A stretch of 64,000 nt of DNA from Octadecabacter arcticus 238 (GCF_000155735.2 NC_020908.1:1803001-1867000), one strand, 5' to 3'. Shown: positions 1 to 8,873, counted from the first letter of the stretch. The notes: a model not told the origin generated them from the sequence alone. Numbers and translations are program-made.

Positions 1-382
1 TGTCCGCGCTTGCCCGCATCAGAAGATTATAGATCTCGCGTTTGTTCTGATATGCGATGTCAGCAATCTGCTTTGGCAAGGTGAAGACCAGATGGAAATA
101 CCGCACAGGCAGCAGTTCAACCTCACGTGCCGCAAGCCATATCTTCGCTGCACCCACCTGGCATTTTGGGCAGTGACGGTTGCGGCATGAGTTGTAGGCG
201 ATATGCTCATGCGCGCAGTCGGCGCAGCGCGCGACATGACCGCCAAGCGCCGCGGTTCGACAGCGCTCAATCGCACTCATGACTTTGAACTGGTTCAGGC
301 TGATGTGTCCTGCGTTTGCGGCACGCCAAGCAGCACCATGGTCACGGAAGATATCCGCGACCTCCAGTGATCGACTGGGCAT
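1..382 (-). CDS. IS91 family transposase, N-terminal part
   Basis: Roughly 127 N-terminal residues of the transposase are present; the rest lies before base 1. By comparison with the longer copies, this part carries the cysteine-rich zinc-binding region (CADC, then NRHCPKCQ) that precedes the HUH nuclease core. It is transcribed downstream of the recombinase gene at 398-1303. Whether this copy is intact cannot be judged from the window. Confidence 0.85.
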   Translation of the reverse strand, partial: MPSRSLEVADIFRDHGAAWRAANAGHISLNQFKVMSAIERCRTAALGGHVARCADCAHEHIAYNSCRNRHCPKCQVGAAKIWLAAREVELLPVRYFHLVFTLPKQIADIAYQNKREIYNLLMRASAD

Positions 383-397
383 GGTGGCCTATGAAGG

Positions 398-1303
398 CTA
401 AGGCTTGCCCTTCTTCCGCTTGGCTCCATTCAGATCATCCAGCGGACTGTCCACTGCCGCAATCATGCCCGTGGCAACGCTGGCATAGCGCGCAGTAGTT
501 GTCAGTTTGGAATGCCCGAGCAAGGCTTGGATCACCCGGATATCGACGCCGCGCTCCAACAGATGGGTTGCAAAACTGTGCCTCAACGTGTGCAGCGTGA
601 CCGGTTTGGTGATCCCGGCTTCCCGCGCGGTCTCTTTAAATAGCCGCGATATCTGTCGCGCTGAGAGGTGTTTGCCGCGATAGCCGGGAAAGAGGACCCG
701 CTCGGGTGCAGGAACATCCTTGTCCTGACCGGTCGGCCGTTCTTTCCACCAGTCGCGCAGCAGGCTCAAAATATCGACAGGCAGCATGACGATGCGATCC
801 TTGCGCCCCTTCGATTGCACGATGCGGATGATTTCCTGATCGCTATCGATATCACCAACTTTGAGCCGCACGACCTCGCCCGCACGCATCCCGCAGCCAT
901 AAGCCAGCGACAACATCACGCGCGCCTTCAGGCTCGGAGCCATAGCCAGAATGCGTTTAATCTCCTTTTTGCTCAGCACCAGTGGCACTTTCACCGGTTC
1001 CTTCAAATGGAAGATCTCGGCCACAAGATCATGCCGTCGAAGGGTCACGCGGAGCAGAAACTTGACCCCTGTCATCGTTTGGTTTCGGGTGCAGATGCTG
1101 ACGCCGCTCTCGATCAGGTGTTGTTGGAAATACTTCACATCGTCTGGCGTGGCCGTCTCTGGCGAGCGCCCTAACCAAGCCGCAAAACGCTTACAGGCGC
1201 GCAGGTGACTACTCTGTGATGCAGGGCCGAGATTGCGCCCTGACATATCGGAAATCATGCGCGCACGAAGGGGCGTCGTTGGTGTCGATTGTTGAATGTT
1301 CAT
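398..1303 (-). CDS. Tyrosine recombinase of IS91-type element (copy A)
   Basis: This is a phage-integrase-family site-specific recombinase of about 301 residues. An N-terminal SAM-like domain precedes a catalytic domain with the arginine motif GCGMRAGEV, the lysine-bearing strand QSKGRKDR, the H-x-x-R box TLRHSFATHLL, the later histidine in LLGHSKL and the nucleophilic tyrosine in TTARYASV. All catalytic residues are present. The ATG at 1303 is chosen over an in-frame start 48 bases upstream because a purine-rich site precedes it and the protein then begins MNIQQ, as in the other copies. It presumably assists movement of the element together with the HUH transposase. Confidence 0.9.
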   Translation of the reverse strand: MNIQQSTPTTPLRARMISDMSGRNLGPASQSSHLRACKRFAAWLGRSPETATPDDVKYFQQHLIESGVSICTRNQTMTGVKFLLRVTLRRHDLVAEIFHLKEPVKVPLVLSKKEIKRILAMAPSLKARVMLSLAYGCGMRAGEVVRLKVGDIDSDQEIIRIVQSKGRKDRIVMLPVDILSLLRDWWKERPTGQDKDVPAPERVLFPGYRGKHLSARQISRLFKETAREAGITKPVTLHTLRHSFATHLLERGVDIRVIQALLGHSKLTTTARYASVATGMIAAVDSPLDDLNGAKRKKGKP

Positions 1304-1436
1304 CGGAATATCCTCTGTCAATCGAGGCAAAATCACCTCGACCAACAGCACACACCCAAAATCTAGAATCGCGCAACAAATCCCTGTTAAGCCCTACACC
1401 CGCAGCAAGCGCCCCTATCGCGGAGCGATTTAGTGC

Positions 1437-1697
1437 CTGAGCCCTTAACTGCGGATGCTATGGTGTGTTCGAATGTCGGCTCTCATGACAATCTAGTAAT
1501 TTGAACAATCAGATGTTGTACAGCATGGGTTGTGCGACAAGGTTGGCCAATGGCAGGCCCTTAAGAAATCAATCGCGGTGCTTGCAGCGCAGTAGCGCTC
1601 GCGCGGTGAATAGCCCAAAGTGTCTGTATGCTATGGATTTGATAGACGCTCGTTTCAGGGTCTACAAAAAATTCAGATAAAAACGAAATGACAATTG
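1437..1697. other. Intergenic region next to IS91 copy A
   Basis: About 260 bases lie between the IS terminus and the PNPOx-like gene. No convincing gene or RNA was seen. The promoter of the downstream gene probably lies here, but I cannot point to clear boxes. Confidence 0.4.
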
Positions 1698-2252
1698 ATG
1701 AGTGGTCCAAATGATCTGCAGGCCCTACTTGATGAAGCATGGCGCCACTTGACACGCGGTGTGGCCGACAGCCGCTCACCAGCGCGATATCCCACGTTTG
1801 CAACCGTCGCACCGGATGGAATACCCGAAGCGCGGACTGTGGCGCTGCGCGGTGCCTCCCGCTCCCAATCTTTGCTTGAAGTCCACACGGATATCGCGAC
1901 GTCCAAAGTCAACGCACTGCAACACAATCCAAAAGCCGCTTTTCACGTTTGGGTGCCGCGCGCACTTTTGCAAATTCGGATCACAACATGCGTGGATATC
2001 CAGACCGGGACTGATATCGACCAGCAATGGGATCGCATACCCGAAGGGTCGCGGGTTTCTTATGGCACACAGCCGACACCGGGCACCCCCATTTCAGATG
2101 TATATGCCTATGACAAACCAAGTGAGCGTGACCGTTTTGCCGTTTTAAGATGCACTGTGTTGACGATCGACCTCGTGCATCTTGGGGAACGCCATCGACG
2201 CGCTGAATTTAGACATGAAAATGAATGGGCAGGTACGTGGCTGGCGCCGTGA
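1698..2252 (+). CDS. Pyridoxamine 5'-phosphate oxidase-like FMN-binding protein
   Basis: The 184-residue product resembles the PNPOx-related split-barrel flavoproteins of the Alr4036 type. The beginning (PTFATVAPDGIPEARTV) fits the first FMN-binding strand of the fold, followed by a conserved arginine/threonine region. These proteins bind FMN or another flavin and are usually of unknown substrate; this one is shorter than true PdxH and lacks an obvious PLP-binding C-terminus. The ATG at 1698 is preferred over the TTG directly before it. It stands alone, convergent with the minus-strand DUF4149 gene. Family assignment is good; the reaction is unknown. Confidence 0.75.
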   Translation: MSGPNDLQALLDEAWRHLTRGVADSRSPARYPTFATVAPDGIPEARTVALRGASRSQSLLEVHTDIATSKVNALQHNPKAAFHVWVPRALLQIRITTCVDIQTGTDIDQQWDRIPEGSRVSYGTQPTPGTPISDVYAYDKPSERDRFAVLRCTVLTIDLVHLGERHRRAEFRHENEWAGTWLAP

Positions 2253-2280
2253 TCGAAAAAACCCAGATGTGTTGCGGATT

Positions 2281-2676
2281 TCAGCCATTCGCCAAACGCA
2301 CCACGACGTACGCGGCAGCACCAATATGAACCAACGTCAGCATAACGGACGCGCCGTGCAGTGCGTTGAACCGTTGTTTCTGTTTTGCGTCCGTTGCAGC
2401 GTTGATCATCGGCATCAGAACTTGACGCGCTAAAATGGTCGTTACCGAAATGGACACCAAAATTACGGCTGATATTGGATCACTTGAAAACGAGGTAACC
2501 GCAGCGATTGCTGACGTCACCAGAACGAAGATGTAAAAATGCGGGAACGCTTTTCGAATGAGTGCGCTGGCCGTGTCCGCAGGCAAGCTCGAGAATAAAA
2601 ACGCAGCGAATGCGAAGGAATATAAAGTCATTCCGCCAAACAAAAGCGATGTGACTAAGAGAGCATATGTGATCAT
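2281..2676 (-). CDS. DUF4149-like small membrane protein
   Basis: This 131-residue protein has four hydrophobic stretches (roughly residues 1-30, 42-62, 67-85 and 105-128), consistent with a four-helix inner-membrane protein of the DUF4149 kind. Its start overlaps the stop of the upstream UbiG-like methyltransferase gene by four bases, so the two are probably translated together. No catalytic motif is visible. A function in membrane or quinone biology would be only a guess from the neighbour. Confidence 0.6.
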   Translation of the reverse strand: MITYALLVTSLLFGGMTLYSFAFAAFLFSSLPADTASALIRKAFPHFYIFVLVTSAIAAVTSFSSDPISAVILVSISVTTILARQVLMPMINAATDAKQKQRFNALHGASVMLTLVHIGAAAYVVVRLANG

Positions 2677-3392
2677 TTCGCCACCTGCGGCAAACGGGCA
2701 ATCCCCATGTAAATAACTGTTTTGATTGGCAGCTGCCCAAACGTGATATCACCATGCCTGTTCAACCCACGTGGCCCCAGCCCAGTTTGTGGACCGCAAA
2801 CAAGACCTGCCTTGGACAACGCATCGCGTAATTCCCGCGGCTTGATGAACATCGCGGGATCGTGCGTTCCTTTTGGCAATAGTCGCAGGACATCTTCGGC
2901 AACCGTAATCGCCGCCAGTCGTGCGATAACATTGCGATTTATCGTGTCATATAAAAACATCCCGCCCGGCTTTAGCACGCGAGCGACTTCGGCCAAAACT
3001 TTGGCACGGTCGGTGACATGTTCCAACACATCGACACAAACCACAGCATCAAAGTGATCGTCGGGATAGGGCAGGTTTTCCCCCACGCCGACATCATATT
3101 TTATCGTTTGATCCATCTGTTTTGCACGCGCGGTTGAGGCGGCAATGGCCTGCGCGGCGGGATCAATTCCTGTGACCTGTGCCCCATTGTTTGTCAGCGC
3201 CTCGGCCATAAAACCACCGGCACACCCCAAATCCAGCACGGTCTTTTTGGTCCAATCGATATGGCGGTTGAACCATGCCAATCGACCCGGCACCAAGTTT
3301 TTCAACGTTCGCACCCAACGGATATCGTCAGACCACCAATTGGCGGCAACATCATCGTAAATCGCAAGATTGTTGCGCTGCTTAATTGGCAT
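2673..3392 (-). CDS. UbiG-like class I SAM-dependent methyltransferase
   Basis: The protein (about 239 residues) carries the class I methyltransferase core: motif I VLDLGCAGGFMAEAL near residue 55, an acidic end of strand 2 (TGIDPAAQ), motif II around VVCVDVLEHV and a post-motif LKPGGMFLYDTINR. The order and spacing match UbiG, which O-methylates ubiquinone precursors. The C-terminal part (GLGPRGLNRHGDITFG) also suits quinone methylases. The ATG at 3392 is preferred to an in-frame GTG at 3407 because GGAG lies nine bases before it. Whether it makes ubiquinone or another lipid-like quinone product cannot be settled. It is translationally coupled to the small membrane protein downstream. Confidence 0.75.
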   Translation of the reverse strand: MPIKQRNNLAIYDDVAANWWSDDIRWVRTLKNLVPGRLAWFNRHIDWTKKTVLDLGCAGGFMAEALTNNGAQVTGIDPAAQAIAASTARAKQMDQTIKYDVGVGENLPYPDDHFDAVVCVDVLEHVTDRAKVLAEVARVLKPGGMFLYDTINRNVIARLAAITVAEDVLRLLPKGTHDPAMFIKPRELRDALSKAGLVCGPQTGLGPRGLNRHGDITFGQLPIKTVIYMGIARLPQVAK

Positions 3393-3588
3393 AGTGCTTT
3401 GCTCCACTCAGGGCTGCGATTGTTCGTTGAAATGTAAGGTAGCCGTACCCTAATTCGAGTCCAGTCATCCTGACGATACGTCGCAATCCGCACGGCATTA
3501 ACTAAGCTAGGAATGGGTGGGAAACGCCCGAACTATAGAGTTAACGTTATAGCTGTCCGACAGCCCCTTTTGAGACAAGGAGACCAAG

Positions 3589-3900
3589 ACGATCCACGCA
3601 TATGCGATATTCATCATTACGTTTTTCGCCACGCAGCCCTCGCCCTCGACACATCGTTCCAATCCATCAACGGCGACGTTTTCGATTACACAATGGGGCG
3701 GCCAGCTCATGCAAACGGTACAAACCGCATCTATGGTTGCCTTTTCGGGGCAATACCGCGATCTGCAACAAGAGATCGGGTTTGCGCCAAGGTGAAATTT
3801 TAACAAAGCCCTGATTGATCAGAACGGGAACACGGTCGAAACTTACGGATCGCAAGTATCGCCCATGTCGCCCGCCATCACACGTGAGATCAAAGCGTAG
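3589..3900 (+). pseudogene. Decayed small protein gene (ACG at start position, in-frame TGA)
   Basis: An AAGGAG ribosome-binding site lies six bases before an ACG that sits exactly where an ATG would be expected. The frame is then open for about 65 codons up to a TGA, and open again for 33 codons after it, ending at TAG 3900. The segments read naturally (for example SMVAFSGQYRDLQQEIGFAPR before the TGA and ALIDQNGNTVETYGSQ after it). This pattern suggests a gene of about 103 codons that lost its start and gained a stop. I do not recognise the family; the hydrophobic beginning could be a signal peptide. Confidence 0.35.
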
Positions 3901-3934
3901 CTAGACGAATAGCGGCCAAAAAATCAGCCAAACG

Positions 3935-4486
3935 TCAATTCAGCGTGCTCATCACGACAACCATAACCAGTGAATATAACGCGATTCCGCCACCGATCAG
4001 AAAGAATAACCAGTTTTTTTTTGTTACCGTTACCGTTGCCGTCGCAATCGAGCGCATCTGATAAATCAGGTTCGGCCATGTGTAAGATACAAAATCGCCC
4101 TGCGTGAACACAGCTTTGATGCGCCCTTCGTCATCGACCACAGGCAGGCAGCGAAAGCGTTCATTGGACATAATTCTTAGCCAGTCAATCATGTCATCGG
4201 TTTCACGGGCCAAGCGCGGATTTCCGGTCATCAGATCGGACAGCAGCATTTTTTGCGCATCCTTTTTTTTCGCGACCAGTTTGTTCATCACGTCACGCTC
4301 GGTCACGACGCCAATGACTTTTTGATCACCATCAACGACGATGACGGAACCATAGTTTTTAGCGGCGATCTGCGTGACTGCGTCGAAAACGGAGGTCTCT
4401 GGCGAACATGTAAGGGGTCGTTGTTTGGATTGATATTCGGGACGATCCATAAGGCGGCTGCCGGGACGATCTGCTGGGCTAGGCAT
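3935..4486 (-). CDS. CBS-domain protein with C-terminal membrane helix
   Basis: Two CBS motifs occupy residues 20-140 (GSVIVVDGDQKVIGVVTERD and CLPVVDDEGRIKAVFTQGD), the paired adenosyl-nucleotide-sensing Bateman fold. A single transmembrane segment follows near residues 158-178 (WLFFLIGGGIALYSLVMVV). The domain would face the cytoplasm and probably senses adenine nucleotides or energy state, with an unknown partner. The gene begins only 28 bases from the end of the IS630 copy at 4516-5704, so its native promoter has been displaced. Start uncertain: an internal methionine at residue 13 is an alternative. Confidence 0.75.
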   Translation of the reverse strand: MPSPADRPGSRLMDRPEYQSKQRPLTCSPETSVFDAVTQIAAKNYGSVIVVDGDQKVIGVVTERDVMNKLVAKKKDAQKMLLSDLMTGNPRLARETDDMIDWLRIMSNERFRCLPVVDDEGRIKAVFTQGDFVSYTWPNLIYQMRSIATATVTVTKKNWLFFLIGGGIALYSLVMVVVMSTLN

Positions 4487-4515
4487 AACTGAAGTTCTTT
4501 TTTAAATTATTTATA

Positions 4516-5704
4516 CTCCTGCGCCTGAATTGACCTGAGTTCCCCCCTCAAATCACTTTATATTTCTTGAGCGATATGACGCGGAAGTTGTCGGTGACGG
4601 TGTCGCGGAACTCTGGCCATTTTTCTGGCAGGGTCTTGCGGAAGAAGTCGAAAATGGCCTCTGTGAATTGGTTGAACGTTGCATAGTGCCGATTGTGGGT
4701 GACCCATTTGTGCATAACACCCCAAAGACGCTCGATCGGGTTGAGGTGCGGGGCATATGCTGGCAAGAAATGCAACTTCACCCGACGTTCTGGGCTGTCC
4801 AGCCATGGCTGTAGCATCTTGGCATGATGATAGCGGGCATTGTCGACAAAGACGTGGATGGCCGTCTTGGTTTGGTTGTTGCGTTCCAACTTTTCCAGCA
4901 TCTGTCGGGTTGTCTGGGCATTGATCTTCTCGCCTTCTACAAAGGTGACCTGGAAAGTCTCAAGGTCAAGCGCGCCCTGAATGTTGAGCCGCTTGCGCCC
5001 TGATGTCGCCTTCAGGGCCGTCTTTTGTCCCTTGGGGAACCAACCATGGGCGGGGCGGCTCTGGTGTTCGGGGTGGACAGCGTCCGAAAAGACAACCATC
5101 TCATCTGCGGCCAACCCGTTCATCAGGGCCTCATATTTGGCAATAAACGCAGCCTGCTTGGCTTCATCGGCCTGTGCAGGCAGTAATTGTGGTTTCTTAT
5201 ACGCGAACCCCAGGCGGCGCATCAGCTTGGCGGCTCCCGACGTGCTGTAGTTTTGGTCGCACTCGGCTAGAACATAGGCACAGACCTCATCTACGTTCTG
5301 GGCCGGATGTTCGGTAAAATTGGCTTTCAGCACCTGCTCTTGCAGGACGGACAAGTGGCCCTGACGCTGGCTGTAGTTCTTCAAGCCGAAAAATGACAGC
5401 CCCGCTCCGGCAAAGACAAATCGCCATTCCGTTAAAACTGTCGGGCTGATATCCAATATCCGGCAGACCGTTTCAGCGTCTTCTCCTGCGTCCAGAAGAA
5501 GGAACGCTCGCGCACGTTTCCAAACAAGGGCATCAACTTTGCGGCGGCGGCAAAGCGCTTCGAGTGCTATGCGTTGCTCGTCGGATAAGGAGACTGTTTT
5601 GTATTGCTTGCTCATACGCTCAAAATAAAGACCGGTGCGTCTGTGACCATGCGGCGAACTAAATCGCAGGCCCCGAAGTCGTCAGGTCAATTCAGGCGCA
5701 GGAG
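4516..5704 (-). mobile_element. IS630 family element, copy 1 (intact)
   Basis: Perfect 23-bp inverted repeats at 4516-4538 and 5682-5704 (starting CTCCTGCGCCTG) enclose a full-length transposase. The element is flanked on both sides by TA (4514-4515 and 5705-5706), the usual IS630 target duplication. It is 1189 bp long. The same element, shortened by 23 bp, is at 13779-14944. Confidence 0.95.
4548..5615 (-). CDS. IS630 family transposase
   Basis: The 355-residue protein has an N-terminal helix-turn-helix region (residues 1-110) and a DDE catalytic domain: VVFSDAVHPEH near residue 175, HVFVDNARYHHAK near 255 and the acidic residue in PHLNPIERLW near 292. These fit the D-D-E of IS630/Tc1 transposases. 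It is full length with no frameshift, so this copy could supply transposase in trans to the damaged copy at 13.8 kb. Confidence 0.93.
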   Translation of the reverse strand: MSKQYKTVSLSDEQRIALEALCRRRKVDALVWKRARAFLLLDAGEDAETVCRILDISPTVLTEWRFVFAGAGLSFFGLKNYSQRQGHLSVLQEQVLKANFTEHPAQNVDEVCAYVLAECDQNYSTSGAAKLMRRLGFAYKKPQLLPAQADEAKQAAFIAKYEALMNGLAADEMVVFSDAVHPEHQSRPAHGWFPKGQKTALKATSGRKRLNIQGALDLETFQVTFVEGEKINAQTTRQMLEKLERNNQTKTAIHVFVDNARYHHAKMLQPWLDSPERRVKLHFLPAYAPHLNPIERLWGVMHKWVTHNRHYATFNQFTEAIFDFFRKTLPEKWPEFRDTVTDNFRVISLKKYKVI

Positions 5705-5905
5705 TAAATATAATAATTAGGGCTTTAACGCCTAAAGGCGACTTTGAACCTACCTCATACCCTTATCGTGGTGCAAACAGTCGCGGATGTGAACCATCTC
5801 GAGCGTATCAGCGCACCTTGGAAAATGCCGCGGCGTGCCCCGCCACGGGGTTGAACTCATCGTGTTCAGGACCATCATCTTCGTGGACCCAAAAGGAAAT
5901 TCAAC

Positions 5906-7123
5906 ATGTTGGACGTCATAATGACCCGTAGCGCGGCGCTTGGCGCAATGCAGGCTTTCGTACCGGCGATGGGAAAGAAGTACGAAAACGGGCGTAATTA
6001 CGATCATGGTGCGGGTCAGCACACTGCGGTGTCCGTCCTGTCGCCCTACATTTGTCGCCGTTTATTGTGCGAACGTGAAGTTGTCGCCGCCGCCCTTGCC
6101 GTCCACGGGCCCGATGATGCGCGCGCCTTTATAGAAGAAGTGGTCTGGCGTGGGTATTTCAAAGGCTGGCTTGAACGACGCCCTCAGGTTTGGGCCAGCT
6201 ATGTTTCAGGGCTGAACGCGGACCTTGAATCACTGAAGCGCGACCGACAGCTGCGCCGCGATGTCGAGCTTGCTGAGACGGGGCAATCCGGACTGGGTTA
6301 TTTCGACACTTGGGCACACGAGCTGGTAAATACAGGTTATCTGCACAATCACGCGCGTATGTGGTTCGCATCGATCTGGATATTCACCCTTGGCCTGCCA
6401 TGGCGGTTGGGGGCCGATTTTTTCTATCGCCATTTGCTGGACGGAGACGCGGCGGCGAACACGTTGAACTGGCGGTGGGCGGCGGGGCTGCATACGCGCG
6501 GCAAACCCTATCCAGCCCGCGCCGAAAACATCGCCACGTTTACGGGCGGGCGGTTTAATCCACGAGATCTTGATTTGGCCAAAGTTACTAAAGGCTTGGA
6601 GGCCACCGAACCTGACGGTTTGCCAAATGTTTTACCCCTGCGCGACATGCACGCGCTCTGCACCGGTGTTCCAACCGCATTGTTAATCACGGACGAAGAT
6701 TGCCGGATCGAGGACTTTGATTTGTCCGGTTTTGACATCTGCGCCACGGCGACGTTGTCGTGCACGTACCTGCGCTCGCCGCGCGATGTGCCCGAAAGGG
6801 TCAGCACGGCTGAGCGAGTTGCATTGGCCGACGCCGCCGCACGACTTGGTGTTAGCCCAACACACCTTAGGGCCGATGATCCGCGAGATTTAGTCGATTG
6901 GGCCGTTGGCATTGGCACCAAACAAATTTTTACTCCGTATGTGACACGCGGGCCATTGCACGACTGGTTAACGCGAGCAAAGCCACTCCTCGAAGATCAC
7001 GGCATCACGTTATGTGAAAAGCGTCGCGTTTGGGATGAGGCGATATGGCCGCATGCTACAGCGGGGTTTTTCAAAGTTAGGAAAAAGATCCCACAGATTT
7101 TGCAAGAGACAGGACTGGTATGA
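5906..7123 (+). CDS. Photolyase/cryptochrome-like FAD protein, domains apparently permuted
   Basis: Residues 1-220 match the FAD-binding helical domain of DNA photolyases: SVLSPYICRRLL, FIEEVVWRGYFKGW, then TGYLHNHARMWFASIWIF and LLDGDAAANTLNWRWAAG, which contact FAD in that family. The C-terminal part (about 235-405) looks like the alpha/beta Rossmann domain normally found at the N-terminus, with strands LLITDEDC and FDICATATLS and a closing segment (RRVWDEAIWPHATAGFF). The order is therefore reversed relative to ordinary photolyases. It opens a cluster and its stop overlaps the next start by four bases. Repair, signalling or another flavin function is open. The ATG at 5906 follows AAAGGA. 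Confidence 0.8.
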   Translation: MLDVIMTRSAALGAMQAFVPAMGKKYENGRNYDHGAGQHTAVSVLSPYICRRLLCEREVVAAALAVHGPDDARAFIEEVVWRGYFKGWLERRPQVWASYVSGLNADLESLKRDRQLRRDVELAETGQSGLGYFDTWAHELVNTGYLHNHARMWFASIWIFTLGLPWRLGADFFYRHLLDGDAAANTLNWRWAAGLHTRGKPYPARAENIATFTGGRFNPRDLDLAKVTKGLEATEPDGLPNVLPLRDMHALCTGVPTALLITDEDCRIEDFDLSGFDICATATLSCTYLRSPRDVPERVSTAERVALADAAARLGVSPTHLRADDPRDLVDWAVGIGTKQIFTPYVTRGPLHDWLTRAKPLLEDHGITLCEKRRVWDEAIWPHATAGFFKVRKKIPQILQETGLV

Positions 7124-8055
7124 CGGACATTATTATCATTGGAGCAGGCATCGCAGGCTTGGCCTGTGCGCGTCGGCTGAACGATGCGGGCCGGAATGTG
7201 ATCGTAGTCGACAAGGGACGCGGAATTGGTGGGCGTGTCGCCACACGGCGTGCTGGGGATATGCGGTTTGATCACGGCGCACCGCACGTAAGTGCAACAG
7301 GAGGCGAATTTGCCAATGTGCTTTGCCGCTTAGGTGATTACAAGCACGCCGCCTCGTGGGTCGATACTGCTGGGGAGACTTGGAGCGTGGGAACCCCCGG
7401 CATGTCCGCAATCCCCAAAGGAATGGCAGCAGGATTGGACGTGCGGCTTGGCACTTCGGTTCACGCGGTTGTGCTAAACGGGTCGGGTTGGGATGTGCAG
7501 TGCGACGAGCAGAAATTTGCGGCCGACCGTGTTGTGATAACCGTGCCCGCGCCGCAGGCCGCTGGCCTTTTGGGGCCGCAGCATCCGCTGATGGCGGAGA
7601 TCGCAGGCGTTGAAATGTCGCCTGGTTTGACGTTAATGGCGGCTATATCCGGCAATGTGCCAACCGCGCGTCCGGGCAAGGCGCACGATCCGCTGAGTTC
7701 GATCATTCAAGACTGCAGCAAACCGGGCAGGCCAGACATTGACGGCTCCGCATGGGTGGCGCAGGCAGGGCTGGCGTTTAGTCATGCTCATCTCGAGGAA
7801 GACCGACCGGACGTAGCAGCGCGCATGGTGCTGTTTTTGTGTGATCGTCTTGGGGTCACACCGGACCGCGTCACCCACGCAGTCGCCCATCGGTGGCGAT
7901 ATTCGCGGGTTGCCAACCCATTGGGCCAACCCTTTGCTCGCATGCCAGATGCCACTTTGTACCTTGGAGGCGATTGGTGCGTTGGCCCACTGATTGAGGA
8001 CGCATGGACCAGCGGTACCGCTATCGCCGATGATCTGTTGACGCGCACACTATGA
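7120..8055 (+). CDS. Renalase-like NAD(P)/FAD-dependent oxidoreductase
   Basis: The 311-residue protein starts with a Rossmann dinucleotide-binding motif (IIIGAGIAGLACARRL) followed by the flavin motif GRGIGGRVATRR and RFDHGAPH, typical of renalase-like FAD amine oxidase relatives. The C-terminal FAD contact YLGGDWCVGPLIEDAWTSG is also present, so the protein is complete. No signal peptide is seen; it should be cytoplasmic. Both ends overlap the neighbours by four bases, which implies tight co-translation with the photolyase-like protein and the membrane methyltransferase-like protein. The substrate is unknown. Confidence 0.8.
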   Translation: MTDIIIIGAGIAGLACARRLNDAGRNVIVVDKGRGIGGRVATRRAGDMRFDHGAPHVSATGGEFANVLCRLGDYKHAASWVDTAGETWSVGTPGMSAIPKGMAAGLDVRLGTSVHAVVLNGSGWDVQCDEQKFAADRVVITVPAPQAAGLLGPQHPLMAEIAGVEMSPGLTLMAAISGNVPTARPGKAHDPLSSIIQDCSKPGRPDIDGSAWVAQAGLAFSHAHLEEDRPDVAARMVLFLCDRLGVTPDRVTHAVAHRWRYSRVANPLGQPFARMPDATLYLGGDWCVGPLIEDAWTSGTAIADDLLTRTL

Positions 8056-8873
8056 TGCAGGACCCGCGTATTGCGCGCCTTGTGGCCTTGATCCTAACCG
8101 CGATCAGACCGCCTGCGGGGACGGCGCGCATCGCGTTGGCGTTGGGAATGGGATTTGTGTGCCACGTCACGTTTGCCATCGCTATTCTGGCAATGATTGC
8201 CGCCATGTTTTTTGGCCTGAGCGAAAGCTTTGGAACCGTGCCATGGCCGTGGGCTGCGTTGGCGAACCTGGCGTTGATTGTACAATTCCCGCTTGTTCAT
8301 TCCATTTTGTTGACAAAGCGCGGTGGCAGTTTGCTGTCCAAACTCGTCCCCGGCCCACATGGTCGCACACTAGCGACGACAACCTACGCCATCATCGCCT
8401 CCGTGCAGTTGTTGGCATTGTTTGCACTCTGGACGCCTTCAGGGATCGTGTGGTGGCGTGCGGATGGTGCTGCGTTCTGGCTGCTTACGACCGCCTACGC
8501 AGCCAGTTGGCTTTTGCTAACAAAGGCCAGTTTTGACGCAGGCGCCGAGGTTCAGTCCGGCGCGCTTGGCTGGATGTCATTGCTGGGTCGCATTCGACCC
8601 GTGTTTCCCGATATGCCAAACCTAGGGCTGTTTCGTCTGATCCGTCAGCCGATCTATGTCGCCTTTGCGCTGACGCTCTGGACTGTTCCTGTCTGGACAC
8701 CGGATCAATTGGTGCTGGCCGTGATCTACACTGCTTACTGCCTGTTTGCGCCTCGTTTGAAAGAACGTCGGTTTGCTGCGCGCTATGGCACGGAATTTCA
8801 AACCTACCGCGCTGAAGTTCCCTATGTCGTCCCACACCGAACCTCGACTGAAACAGGTCGAGACACGCAGTAG
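8052..8873 (+). CDS. Membrane protein of the isoprenylcysteine methyltransferase/NnrU/MddA fold
   Basis: The 273-residue protein contains five or six hydrophobic segments (about residues 30-55, 68-90, 108-135, 140-165, 205-230). The C-terminal pattern RLIRQPIYVAFALTLW followed by YCLFAPRLKERRF and YRAEVPYVVP resembles the cofactor-binding end of ICMT-like membrane methyltransferases, including methanethiol S-methyltransferase. The middle motif with LVHSILLTKRGG also suits the MddA/NnrU group. It would methylate a small or lipid-like substrate with SAM at the inner membrane, but the substrate cannot be told. It is coupled to the oxidoreductase by a four-base overlap. Confidence 0.65.
   Translation: MMQDPRIARLVALILTAIRPPAGTARIALALGMGFVCHVTFAIAILAMIAAMFFGLSESFGTVPWPWAALANLALIVQFPLVHSILLTKRGGSLLSKLVPGPHGRTLATTTYAIIASVQLLALFALWTPSGIVWWRADGAAFWLLTTAYAASWLLLTKASFDAGAEVQSGALGWMSLLGRIRPVFPDMPNLGLFRLIRQPIYVAFALTLWTVPVWTPDQLVLAVIYTAYCLFAPRLKERRFAARYGTEFQTYRAEVPYVVPHRTSTETGRDTQ

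Larger units (their letters stand above)
1..1436 (-). mobile_element. IS91-type element, copy A (cut by window edge)
   Basis: This stretch matches 44700-46135 at a constant offset of 44699, with only two differences noticed, both in the transposase part. Homology stops abruptly after tagtgc near 1436, which marks the recombinase-side terminus. The element carries a tyrosine recombinase and an IS91-type transposase, as do the copies at 35332-37941 and 43495-46135. No terminal inverted repeats are seen, as expected for IS91-like elements. The transposase 3' part lies outside the window. Confidence 0.9.

Noticed and set aside
668..1174. Long open frames opposite the IS91 recombinase genes
   Set aside because: They mirror a strongly coding gene with a complete catalytic set on the other strand; same for 45367-45873 and 35525-36205.
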